Shown piece after piece: positions 16,902 through 27,045 of a stretch of 29,998 nucleotides of DNA. The translations under genes were made by a program, and so were the position numbers. Below the pieces are notes generated by a model. It made no database searches, was not told the origin of the DNA, and saw only the letters and a program-made list of their open reading frames with translations. The DNA comes from a virus: positions 1-29,998 of the IMG/VR virus record IMGVR_UViG_3300007541_000121; one strand, given 5' to 3'. The first letter of the stretch is position 1. Every line of letters begins with the position of its first letter.

Positions 16902-19900
16902 TTAGTTTAAAATATCAATGTCGATGGATAAATCAAAATTATTAATAGTATCTACTCTAAGGTCAGAAACATAATAATTTATAATATCTATTACTGAATC
17001 TGTTGCAGTTTTAATTCCTGATGATATAGATGATACAATCTCAGTATCTGAGAAATTTTTTAATCCACTTGTATGTAGCATACTATTAACTTGGGAAGAA
17101 ATTTCGTTCCAAGTTTTTTCGCTCTTTATTGAATAAGATAAATTTTGATAATAATTATTATCTTCTATTACCTGAGAAAACTGATTCAATACTCCCGTAT
17201 TACTTAACCACCCATATATTTTATTAGTATAAGGAACAATATCAAATATCCCATCAACGATACTAACATTATTTACTGTACCAACCGAACCAGATTCTTT
17301 GCCAGTTATAATATCACCTTCTACTAATTTATAAGAACCAGACAGTCTTAAAGTAGTAAATTCACTTTTATTAACATATAAATCTACTTCATTATTATTA
17401 ACAAGAATTAATTCATTTTTCAAGAAACTGCTTGGAATTTGTGTTGATGAAAAAGAAGGATAATTCTCTTCTTTAACTACTGAAGCATATCCTAATTGAT
17501 TTTCTATAGGTATTCCTGGATTTTCTGTAAATTGCGAAATATTAAACTCAAGTTTTCTTGGATTACTAAAACCATCATATGAGGTAATTTCAAAAAATAC
17601 AAATCCATGATCTGTTGAGTTAAATCCATCACCATCAGAACTTTCTTTACGAATATTTTCTACAAATATTCGGTCTCCTTCAGAAAATGGTTCAATGTCA
17701 AATCCCAAAACTGGCGTTTGTAAAGTGCAAGTTACAATTCCAGTAGAAGAATATATTACTGAGTTTAAATATATTCCATTAGAGTTATTAATTGTTTTTA
17801 TAATAGATGGTTTTTCATTTAAACCTTTTGGGGGAACAATAACATCTAATGATTCTAGAACACCATCACTTACATTTGCCTTTATTAGTCCACTATCCAC
17901 AACATCAAGAGTAACAGGGTCTAATACAACAACATTTGGTTCGGTAATATAGTTATTTGCTCCATTGATAATGGAAACATCTACAATTTCATAGGATTTT
18001 TCAAGGTTTACAACAGATGGTGAAAATGCAGTTGGTCTAAGTGTTGGATCGGAGGGGTAATCATAACCATTATTTAAAATATTTACTGTTTTTAATCTCC
18101 CTATTGTATCAGATTTGGCAACAATAGAAGCTCCAGAACCACCTTCAGATGAAACTATATCAAATATTGGAATATTTTTTAAATTATTTTTATAAACATA
18201 ACTTGAAATTTGTGAAATTGGCCCACTTGCACTTTTTGAAGAACTTGTATATGAAATATCCACACAGTCTTCAAAATTATACTTACTTACCTCAGGTTCT
18301 CTTCTAAGTGGAAAACTAAAAGTAGTTGAACCAACTCCAAAAATTTGATATGACCCATTAAATAAACTATTAGAAAATTCAATTTTATATGAATCTGGAT
18401 TAATATATTCGGAATAATTTAAATTACCCTCTTTTTCCAAATTATAATATAAAATCTTTGGCAAATTATCAGAATATTTGATTATTTTTATTGAATTCCC
18501 AACACCTACGGAAAAACTTTCACTTCCTTCATATGAAATAAATTCTTTTTTGAACTGCTGATCATAATATATTTTAAAATCAAATTCATTTAAGGAAGGA
18601 TCGTTTAAATCAAATATAATATCATTGCCAATAATACTAGTTATTTTTGGATTGATTTTACTTAATGTTTGACCAGACCCACCACTAGAATTAATTTCTA
18701 AGGTCAATGGTGATGGTGATGTTGCATCAATATATGTTTCACATAATTTAATCGTATTGTTACCAACTTTATAAACAAAATATCTCCCTGTGGACAATCC
18801 GGATGCAACACCATTTGATGATTTATAATAAACAGCATCCCCAGTTTCATAATTGTGAGAATTTATTGTTATAGAATTATTAAGAGTGTCAACATTAGTT
18901 CCAATATTAATTTCATTAAATAGGATTAAATTCTCATTTGGATCGTATTTTACAATATTTGATATTGAACCAAGTCCAACATTGTTCTTTGGAATTACAT
19001 TAACAGAAATACTGTCTCCCAAAACAAGTTCATGAGGTTCTTTTGTTGTAATAATACCAACACTTTTTATAACTTGGCAAGTTTTTTGTTCAAAAATAGT
19101 TTCCAATCCAAAAATATCATAGTTTCCACCAACATACTCATAAAAATATATTCCATTTTCTGAAGAAATAGACTCTATATTCGTAGACAGACCAATATAA
19201 TCTTTTGATTTATTGATTACATATAATTCTTGAGAATTTCCAGATACTGGCAAATTAACAGTTGGGCCATCTTTAGTATATTTTACGCCAATACTTATAG
19301 AATTTCCATATTTTCTTAAGATTATTTTTTGATTTTCCTTAAATGGGTGGTTTGGAATATAAATTGATTGTGTTGGAACTTCCTTGTAATACACTGTCCC
19401 ATCAATCTCTTTAGTAATTGGTACTGTAATTCCGGATGTAGTTCCAAATCCAACAGATTCATTTGGACTAAAGTAAACAATATCATTATTTTTGGAATAA
19501 AAATCTTCTACATTTTGACCATATACCGATAAAGTATTTGGTAAGAAATATACTAAAGAATTTTCATTATGAGATGGTGAAGATGTAGTTCTTTCTATTT
19601 TTAGAGATAAATTATTAACTTCTAAAATTTTATAGATTTCAGTATCAATCTGAATACTACTTCCAACTGAAATATTTTGTGGAATAAAATTGAGATTGAC
19701 ACTTGTGACTATACCAGTAGATGAATAATCACCCAAAGATGTTGATAGAGAACTGCTTAAATTTTGTACTTCTTCAACTTTGTAATAATTTGTCAAATAT
19801 GATAAATCTGTACTTAGGCCTGAGAAAGAGATAATATCACCATTCTCTAAAGAATGGTATGGCAATATTTTTACTATTATTTTATCTTTAGATGCTGGTA

Positions 19901-22900
19901 AAATAATTGCATTAGAATAACTTTCAATATTATTACTTATTGATAAAATATCTTTTCCAGATATTTTTGAAACTTTTATAATTAAATCACTTTCATCTTT
20001 AAATAAAACTCTATCTCCAACCTTATAATTTGTTCCAGAATTTACAATTTCATAGTTTAATATTTCCCCATCATAAACGGAATTGACAGTTGCAAATTGT
20101 TTTATAAATTCATTAGATTCTGTTAAAGTATCACTTCCAGCATACTTATCATTTGACTTATATGGATGTGTGTTTCTTATTAAATTTGAATTATTGAAGT
20201 CAAAATTTAAATTTGTGTAATTAAAATCAGGTTCATCAAAATATTTTTTATAATATTTTCCAATAAAATAAGGAAATTTTCCAATTAATTCGCCTGGAAT
20301 ATTTGAATCTTCTTCAATTGTCGCAAAATATGCATATATTCCATTTGGAAATTCTGGAGTTTTGCAAAATCTACCATTGTATTCATCCAAATCTCCAGAA
20401 TTATTATATACATAGTCCTCAGTAAAAAATCCTTCTTCAAAATTATCAACGCTTGGTCTATCTGGAACCAAATTTGCAGATTTTATATACCCAGATTTTA
20501 TTAATTTTATTTGAGAATTTGAATTTTCAGGATCAGAAAACCCATATGGTCCATATATTGGAACACCATCATATGCCCAACCAATTATTGGAGAATGGAA
20601 ATTTGAATCCGTAAAGTTTTCACCATATTCATTGCTCATCTTATTCATCAATGATTTGGACAATGATGTAACCATATAGGTTAATTGTTCATCTCCAAAA
20701 GTATAATCTAAAATTTCATCTGAAATTTTTCTATAAAACTCATTATTTCCTTTTGATTCATATTTTCCGTATCTATAATTTTTGTTTATAGTTAATGGTC
20801 TTATTAATGTATCAAATTTTGCATTTTTTCCAGAATTTTTGACTATCAATTTTGTATCACTTAAATATCCAACTCCAGAATTTAATATTTGTACAGAAGA
20901 TATTGAGTTATTTTCAATAATTGGTTTTAAAATAGCCCCAATTCCACTAGAAGATTCTATGAAAATATCTGGGGTTGAATAATATTCACTTCCCCCAGAT
21001 AAAATTTGAACATCAATAATTTTACCATTTATTATTATTGGTTCTAATTGTGCATCTTTACCAGATTTGATTATAATTTTTGGTTGATTATTTAAGTTTA
21101 TAATGCTTGTACCGTAACCAATACCACCATCATAGACATAAACACCCTCAATTGAACCTCTAACAATCGGAGTTGCATTTATTGCTGGAAGGCTCTGTAA
21201 ATTTGATTCTCCTGGAGTAGAATACAATACTGATAATTTTATTTCTGGATAATTAAATATCTGATAGCCAACCCCAACATCTTCAAAAGTCACAAATTTT
21301 CTTCTTTGATAATTGGTGAAAACTGTTCCTCCAATTCCTGCATCAGAAATTCTAAAGGTATTATCATCTATTTTAAGTATGTAATATGAATTATCAGTAC
21401 TTATACCTGTAATTGGAGACGAAGACTCGCCAACACTATAATTTACAAGTTCCCCATCTAAAAATCCGTGATTTTCAAAACTAAATGTATAATTTTTAGT
21501 TGAAATTGATGAAGTACTTATTCCAAGTTTTTTATTGGAATATCTACTTCCCGGTTCTATGACAGAAATATCAGTTATAATTGGTATATTTTTTGTGCGA
21601 AAAATATGCAATCCTGAAGTGCCAACAGTACTAAATCCGACCGTATTGATTCCCAATTTACGGTCTTCATCAGTTTTATGAATTTTAATTTCATTATCAG
21701 ATAAAACATTCGCATAATATACTGAATTATTTACTAAAGACTCCCCACTATCATTATTACTACCCTGATAAGCATTTATGCCCAATTCAAGATTATTATT
21801 ACTATCATAAATTATTTCTTGCCCATTATAAAGTCCATGTGGAGAATTGAAATTTATAATCTCAGTATCAATATTGAGATTTCCTCCAAATTGAACTTCT
21901 CTAGCATCAAACTCTATTTCTTTTTGATATCTTGTTATAATTGGTTTAAGTAAAGCTCCACTACCATTTCCTCCAGAAACTTCTACAACAATATCTGATG
22001 AGGTATCTAAGACTGCAAATTCCTGGGGAGATACTAAAATTTTATCAAATGAACCAACTACGACTGGTTGAATTTTTGCATTACCATATTCAAACTCTAA
22101 TAATGGTGGATTAATTACATCATAACCAGTTCCACCACTAATGACTTCAACACTTTTTACTGGGCCATAATATATTTTATCTGAGGTTTTGTATCCAGAT
22201 ATTTCAACACCATTGACCATTAGTCCAACAGAACCTACAGAAGTTTCTACTGGTTCCCCTAAAGCAAATTCATCATTTATTAAAAATTTCTTTAATAATT
22301 TTTGCGAATTAACTTCACTATTCCTTTGTGAATATAATGAAATTTTATGTTCTCCGGAACCAGAAGGAAATTCTCCAAAAGTTATGCTTTGAATATCATT
22401 TATAACAAAAGATTTTGACAAATATAATTTTATCCTTGTTTTTCCTTCCAAAACTTTGACATAATAAAATTCATTTTCATCAATTCCATCTATTTTATCG
22501 CCAGTGTAAGTATATTTTACTAAATCACCATCTAGAAAAGATACTGTATTTGAGAATTCAATTTCATTATACCTTCCAGTAAAATTATCAAATCCAGATA
22601 AATTGTTTATTTCATACTCATTTAAAAATGAAGAAAAATCATAAGATGGAAGAGAATTTGATGCAAGATATGCATAATCACCATCTTTATATAAATTTAA
22701 AATATTACTAAGTATGGTATTATTGCCATATTTAATATCCAAACTAGAAGACTGTGCTTTTTTTTGCAACCTTCTAACATCGCAAGTGGTATTACTAATC
22801 AGAGATAAATCAGTATTAACAGTTATTTCATTACCATCAATATTTACTATTGTTGCTTCTTTAACCTGAGTAACTTCATTGCCGTTTTGTGACGCACCAA

Positions 22901-24692
22901 TAATGTATTCAATACCAGAAGTTCTATCAACAAACTCTACAGTATCGTCAATTTTTAATGATGATTTGTGTGGGGTTGATAATACTTCAAATGATGAACC
23001 AACAATACTATTATCCTTTATCTGATATCTGACGCAAGTATTATATATCAAAGAATCTGCAAATTTTTCATACTTATTTGGATTACTTTCATTGAAAATA
23101 TTAACTCCCAGTCCACCAACTGTTATTTCATCCCCATCAATAAAATTATAATATTCATTTTCATAAAAAATGTAAGGATTTCCAATAATTCCACCAATTC
23201 TAAATGATATTTTATTCAATTGCGTAAAATCACCATATCCATAGTATAAATCTGAAGATATAATCTCTCCAAGTTTTTCTATAACTATTTCTCCACTAGG
23301 TACATAACAACCCAAAAATTGATTTATAGTCTTCTCAGTATAATAAACTTTATTATTTTCATATAAGAAATATCCAGATTCTGCAAATCCTATTGTCGAA
23401 TCTACAGTAACTATAGAAGATGGTGAAGTGTTAATAGAAGTTTGATATACGGACTTTGTACTTGGAGTAATATTTAAATTGCCAGTAATGTATGATTCTG
23501 CATCATCATATCCAATGAATAAAAACAAATTATAATAAGTTTTTAAATTTCTTTGGAAAGGTGTAATGTTTGTAATTGAAGCAGAGACTTCAGAATCATT
23601 ATCTTTAAATATCTGTTTTCCAATAAGACTTAATACGTCACCATCAACTTCTGACGCAATTGCAAGACTTCTACGAATATATTTTGCGGAAGACGGTTTT
23701 ATTATAAATTGTTCTAAATCAATAATCGATACATCTACATTAAATAATACTTTAAATAATATTTTAAATGATTCTTCAGTTCCCTTTGTCTGATATAATG
23801 ATTTTGATTCTTTTAAGAAATTACCAACATTTAAAGTTGGGGTAAAATTAGCATTTTCTAATCCAGGTACTAAAGTTTTCTTTATTAGTTGTAAAAATTC
23901 TTTTAAAAATAATGTACTAAGATTTTCAACTACAGAATTCTCAACATGAGAAGAAGCTTCTGTTGAAAGAAATATTAATTCTTCATAATTTAATTCATCA
24001 TGATAATTTGTGATTCCACTAAAACCTCTTATACAACCAAAAAATGTATTACTATCCTTTGATGTATATGTGATTATCTCATTATCAATTTTTAATAATC
24101 CATAAGTATTTGGAAATCCTTTTGTACTATTTACTTTAATCGTACTATCTAAGTTTGCAATATTCTCCGAAAGTGTTGCTGAAGATATAACAACCTCTGG
24201 AACTAAATTATCTAAACTAAGATAATCTGATAAATTATCTACAATATCATTTACACCACTTTGATATTCTTGTGAAATATAATATTGCTTTATAAATTCA
24301 ATAAATTTATTATAACTTGCAGGTTCATTTAATATTGAAACATTTTCTGATTGAGTTTGTTGAGAAAATATTTTATAATTTAATGAACCTGATGTTGTTC
24401 CTGAAACAGCGTCTGAAATTATAAATGTATTATCGTCAACTACTTGTTCTATAGTATAGAGTCCATTGGTTCCAAATCCACTTAAAAACTCTATATCCAA
24501 TCTTTGGTTTAAAGAAAGTCCATGTGATGTAGAGGTAACTGTTACTTTATTTCCAATTCTTTCGTAAGTGCCTGTTTTTGATATTGATGAAACTATTTCT
24601 TCAACTGTAGAAATATTATCCAGAATAAATTCTGGAAGTTGTGATTCAATTATTTCACTTACTTTTACTCTTGCTCCAATTTCCCTCATCAT
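16902..24692 (-). CDS. 7: gp7-like giant baseplate wedge protein with YHYH domain, 2596 aa
   Basis: T4 gp7 is the central wedge initiator. Residues about 287-325 here read ESKSLYQTKGTEESFKILF then KVLFNVDVSI, matching the T4 gp7 motif TKGxExSxKxLFKVLxN, and the gene directly follows gp6, so I assign it as gp7. It is about 2.5 times the T4 length (1032 aa). Other parts: an N-terminal 'HGL' module (52-70); a 'GFPNTYGLLKIDNEIITY' module (about 190-230); Gly-Tyr repeats at about 842-920, 1134-1300 and 2200-2307; about eight 'HG...GD' modules; and a YHYH domain at about 1340-1460 (IIGWAYDGVPIYGPYGF and GRFCKTPEFPNGIYAYF). The start has two adjacent ATGs with GGAGAGG upstream inside the gp6 end. 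Equivalence to all of gp7 is less certain than the local motif. Confidence 0.85.
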   Translation of the reverse strand: MMREIGARVKVSEIIESQLPEFILDNISTVEEIVSSISKTGTYERIGNKVTVTSTSHGLSLNQRLDIEFLSGFGTNGLYTIEQVVDDNTFIISDAVSGTTSGSLNYKIFSQQTQSENVSILNEPASYNKFIEFIKQYYISQEYQSGVNDIVDNLSDYLSLDNLVPEVVISSATLSENIANLDSTIKVNSTKGFPNTYGLLKIDNEIITYTSKDSNTFFGCIRGFSGITNYHDELNYEELIFLSTEASSHVENSVVENLSTLFLKEFLQLIKKTLVPGLENANFTPTLNVGNFLKESKSLYQTKGTEESFKILFKVLFNVDVSIIDLEQFIIKPSSAKYIRRSLAIASEVDGDVLSLIGKQIFKDNDSEVSASITNITPFQRNLKTYYNLFLFIGYDDAESYITGNLNITPSTKSVYQTSINTSPSSIVTVDSTIGFAESGYFLYENNKVYYTEKTINQFLGCYVPSGEIVIEKLGEIISSDLYYGYGDFTQLNKISFRIGGIIGNPYIFYENEYYNFIDGDEITVGGLGVNIFNESNPNKYEKFADSLIYNTCVRYQIKDNSIVGSSFEVLSTPHKSSLKIDDTVEFVDRTSGIEYIIGASQNGNEVTQVKEATIVNIDGNEITVNTDLSLISNTTCDVRRLQKKAQSSSLDIKYGNNTILSNILNLYKDGDYAYLASNSLPSYDFSSFLNEYEINNLSGFDNFTGRYNEIEFSNTVSFLDGDLVKYTYTGDKIDGIDENEFYYVKVLEGKTRIKLYLSKSFVINDIQSITFGEFPSGSGEHKISLYSQRNSEVNSQKLLKKFLINDEFALGEPVETSVGSVGLMVNGVEISGYKTSDKIYYGPVKSVEVISGGTGYDVINPPLLEFEYGNAKIQPVVVGSFDKILVSPQEFAVLDTSSDIVVEVSGGNGSGALLKPIITRYQKEIEFDAREVQFGGNLNIDTEIINFNSPHGLYNGQEIIYDSNNNLELGINAYQGSNNDSGESLVNNSVYYANVLSDNEIKIHKTDEDRKLGINTVGFSTVGTSGLHIFRTKNIPIITDISVIEPGSRYSNKKLGISTSSISTKNYTFSFENHGFLDGELVNYSVGESSSPITGISTDNSYYILKIDDNTFRISDAGIGGTVFTNYQRRKFVTFEDVGVGYQIFNYPEIKLSVLYSTPGESNLQSLPAINATPIVRGSIEGVYVYDGGIGYGTSIINLNNQPKIIIKSGKDAQLEPIIINGKIIDVQILSGGSEYYSTPDIFIESSSGIGAILKPIIENNSISSVQILNSGVGYLSDTKLIVKNSGKNAKFDTLIRPLTINKNYRYGKYESKGNNEFYRKISDEILDYTFGDEQLTYMVTSLSKSLMNKMSNEYGENFTDSNFHSPIIGWAYDGVPIYGPYGFSDPENSNSQIKLIKSGYIKSANLVPDRPSVDNFEEGFFTEDYVYNNSGDLDEYNGRFCKTPEFPNGIYAYFATIEEDSNIPGELIGKFPYFIGKYYKKYFDEPDFNYTNLNFDFNNSNLIRNTHPYKSNDKYAGSDTLTESNEFIKQFATVNSVYDGEILNYEIVNSGTNYKVGDRVLFKDESDLIIKVSKISGKDILSISNNIESYSNAIILPASKDKIIVKILPYHSLENGDIISFSGLSTDLSYLTNYYKVEEVQNLSSSLSTSLGDYSSTGIVTSVNLNFIPQNISVGSSIQIDTEIYKILEVNNLSLKIERTTSSPSHNENSLVYFLPNTLSVYGQNVEDFYSKNNDIVYFSPNESVGFGTTSGITVPITKEIDGTVYYKEVPTQSIYIPNHPFKENQKIILRKYGNSISIGVKYTKDGPTVNLPVSGNSQELYVINKSKDYIGLSTNIESISSENGIYFYEYVGGNYDIFGLETIFEQKTCQVIKSVGIITTKEPHELVLGDSISVNVIPKNNVGLGSISNIVKYDPNENLILFNEINIGTNVDTLNNSITINSHNYETGDAVYYKSSNGVASGLSTGRYFVYKVGNNTIKLCETYIDATSPSPLTLEINSSGGSGQTLSKINPKITSIIGNDIIFDLNDPSLNEFDFKIYYDQQFKKEFISYEGSESFSVGVGNSIKIIKYSDNLPKILYYNLEKEGNLNYSEYINPDSYKIEFSNSLFNGSYQIFGVGSTTFSFPLRREPEVSKYNFEDCVDISYTSSSKSASGPISQISSYVYKNNLKNIPIFDIVSSEGGSGASIVAKSDTIGRLKTVNILNNGYDYPSDPTLRPTAFSPSVVNLEKSYEIVDVSIINGANNYITEPNVVVLDPVTLDVVDSGLIKANVSDGVLESLDVIVPPKGLNEKPSIIKTINNSNGIYLNSVIYSSTGIVTCTLQTPVLGFDIEPFSEGDRIFVENIRKESSDGDGFNSTDHGFVFFEITSYDGFSNPRKLEFNISQFTENPGIPIENQLGYASVVKEENYPSFSSTQIPSSFLKNELILVNNNEVDLYVNKSEFTTLRLSGSYKLVEGDIITGKESGSVGTVNNVSIVDGIFDIVPYTNKIYGWLSNTGVLNQFSQVIEDNNYYQNLSYSIKSEKTWNEISSQVNSMLHTSGLKNFSDTEIVSSISSGIKTATDSVIDIINYYVSDLRVDTINNFDLSIDIDILN

Positions 24693-24695
24693 TTT

Positions 24696-26621
24696 TTATG
24701 ACCTCTCCAAATTTCCGTTTGAATAACTTGACCTAAATGAATTATTTGAAAACTGCACCCCAGAATTATCATCGCCAGAAGCAATTAAGTCCTTTACCAT
24801 ATTTATTTTACTTTTTGAAACATCAAATACCATATACAAATCTTTCAATGCAATGACATCATTTGATTCTGGATATGCTTGAATCTCAATGGTATTGCTT
24901 CCTATTTCAGTTGATATGAAAAATATCGTATTGATTATAATTTCTCCCTTAACATAGTCAACGGTTCCTGCATTTTTTATTAATACTCGATCTTCATCGC
25001 CAGTTATTGACTTAGGAGTAACAATTGATATAATACCCTTTTTCATATCATCATTTGGAGTGTCAATAAAATAGGATAACTGAGATTCTACAATATTTCC
25101 AGGAGACTCTTCATATCTAATTGTAAATCCTGTAGACTTTATATTATATCTTCCCTTTACAACATTAAATCTATTTCCATAACATAATTCATACTGAGAA
25201 AATTGATTCAAAACAGCAGATATATTTCTTCTAATAATTATCTTGGTGATATTTGAAGTAATAGACCTATCTGTATTGTCAATGATTGACAATAATTTAC
25301 TATATTTGAATCTTCCACCAAAATTATTTAAATCCAATGATTTTGAATAAGAATTTAGTGAAGAAATTATACTACTTTCAATTTCTTCTTGTGAGGAAAT
25401 TAAATTTTGATTGTAGTATACTGACGAATCAATTTCAACATAGAGTATTTTAAGATCAACTATTTCCGCATTTATCCCTGCCATTGAATATTTTTTTAAT
25501 TGCGATAATATATTTTCTTTTTCAAATTCTGGAACTATAACTCCATTTTTAGGTTTAATGCTAATTAAAACTGTACCAAATCTTGGAGGATCTAATTCTT
25601 CTCCACCGATTACGGAAATAGATTCTGTATTTGGGTATATTTCAGATGATATAATTGCACTGTAATCATTAGGAGTGACAGCTCTATATTGTGATGAATA
25701 TAATCTAGGAGCATAATATTTTATTGATTCAATACTTTCAATATCTTCTCCATTTCTTGAAGATAACTCTGTTGAAATACTTACTCTATTTCTTGGGTTT
25801 ACTACATTGCCAAAAATATTTCTAATAGTTCCCTGATAAACAAAATTTCTAGTATCATTTCCAAGTTTCCCATCAGTCTGGATATATGAAGCAGTTATTA
25901 CCGACTGATTTTCAAGTTTTTTCCCAAAAATATCATCACCAAATAATAATTCATATCTCTCATCAAGAACTTCTTGTATCAAATATATTTTTGAATTTTT
26001 ATCTACATTTATAATATTGTCAACTAATTTATATTTTTCGCCTACACCACTACTACTTATATTCTTCACAAAAACATTAAGAGTTGAAATATCAATACCT
26101 TCATTATCCAGTATAAATCTTTGGTCTAATGATCCATCAACTGTAAAAGTTTCTGTTAATAAATTGCCCTGATAAACTGTTATATTATTAAACGTTGCTA
26201 TCCCATCAATCACTGGAACAGTAATTGCATTTGGAATTGAAAATATATATCTAGAATTTTCAACAAATGAAACACATACCAATCCTGGTTCTAATGAAAT
26301 TGATGGAGTATTGTCCGCGATTTCCAAAGTAAAGGAAATTCTTGCCTGTGATGCAACTCTAGATCTAGGAACATATCCAATAGTTCTAGCTATTGAAATA
26401 ACATTTTCTCTAACTACAGCAGAATCTAAAAAAGATTCATTTACAATCATATTTGCATTGAATGCATTAATATAAGTATTGTACGCTAAAGTATCAATAA
26501 GTATAGAAAAATTGGACCCCTCAAAGTCAAAGTCAGTAAAATTAGTATTCGCTCTCAGATAATCTTTAATAGATGTTTTTATCTGATCAAAATCTAAATT
26601 AGAAAACTTTGTAAATGGCAT
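24696..26621 (-). CDS. 6: gp6, baseplate wedge subunit
   Basis: gp6 forms the dimeric ring of the inner baseplate that holds gp25, gp53 and gp7. The N terminus matches the family: a FDQIKTSIKDYLRANTNF helix, then DFDFEGSNFSILIDTLAYNTY (T4 DYDFEGSRLNVLCDLLAYNT), then VVRENVISIARTIGYVPRS. The central J-like region has EDIESIESIKYYAPRLYSSQ and YRAVTPNDYSAIIS, typical of gp6/gpJ-type baseplate proteins. The length is 641 aa against 660 in T4, so unlike its neighbours gp6 carries no large insertion. It starts one base after the gp25 stop and ends three bases before gp7, so it is part of a tight gp25-gp6-gp7 unit. Confidence 0.96.
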   Translation of the reverse strand: MPFTKFSNLDFDQIKTSIKDYLRANTNFTDFDFEGSNFSILIDTLAYNTYINAFNANMIVNESFLDSAVVRENVISIARTIGYVPRSRVASQARISFTLEIADNTPSISLEPGLVCVSFVENSRYIFSIPNAITVPVIDGIATFNNITVYQGNLLTETFTVDGSLDQRFILDNEGIDISTLNVFVKNISSSGVGEKYKLVDNIINVDKNSKIYLIQEVLDERYELLFGDDIFGKKLENQSVITASYIQTDGKLGNDTRNFVYQGTIRNIFGNVVNPRNRVSISTELSSRNGEDIESIESIKYYAPRLYSSQYRAVTPNDYSAIISSEIYPNTESISVIGGEELDPPRFGTVLISIKPKNGVIVPEFEKENILSQLKKYSMAGINAEIVDLKILYVEIDSSVYYNQNLISSQEEIESSIISSLNSYSKSLDLNNFGGRFKYSKLLSIIDNTDRSITSNITKIIIRRNISAVLNQFSQYELCYGNRFNVVKGRYNIKSTGFTIRYEESPGNIVESQLSYFIDTPNDDMKKGIISIVTPKSITGDEDRVLIKNAGTVDYVKGEIIINTIFFISTEIGSNTIEIQAYPESNDVIALKDLYMVFDVSKSKINMVKDLIASGDDNSGVQFSNNSFRSSYSNGNLERS

Positions 26622-26622
26622 T

Positions 26623-27021
26623 TTATCTTACTGCCTCTAGAATAAATGTGTATGGTTGTGATGGAACATCTTGACCAATAATTGTATAGGTTACTGTGGC
26701 TTCAAATGAATTTTCATCAAATACTGGTACAACTTCAACAGATACATCAGTAACTCTTGGTTCATATCTATTAATAATATTAATAATTTGATTTTGTATT
26801 ACTACAAGAGTACCAATGTCAATTATTTCAAACAACTGTGTCCTTAAATCTGAACCAATATCAGAATTAAAGAATCTTTCAGAGGGAATTGTTTCAACTA
26901 AATTTCTGATAGAGCGATTTATAGCCCTCTCATTAGTTAAAACTTGTAGGTCATTAGTTACTGGATGAGGTTCAAAAAATAAAGATATGTCTTTAAATCC
27001 TCTTGATACTTTAGTTGCCAT
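26623..27021 (-). CDS. 25: gp25, baseplate wedge subunit (GPW_gp25 family)
   Basis: gp25 is the sheath-like inner baseplate protein that primes sheath polymerisation. The sequence has the family motifs: ERFFNSDIGSDLRTQLFE (about 48-65; T4 RPFDPEFGCDLSDQLFE) and the conserved EPR triad in NRYEPRVTDVSVEV (about 88-101). The length of 132 aa equals the T4 protein. It is the first gene of the baseplate block and stands behind a late promoter at 27046-27053; a weak GAG ribosome site lies about seven bases before the ATG. Confidence 0.96.
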   Translation of the reverse strand: MATKVSRGFKDISLFFEPHPVTNDLQVLTNERAINRSIRNLVETIPSERFFNSDIGSDLRTQLFEIIDIGTLVVIQNQIINIINRYEPRVTDVSVEVVPVFDENSFEATVTYTIIGQDVPSQPYTFILEAVR

Positions 27022-27045
27022 GTTGGCACTCTATTTTTTCTTATT

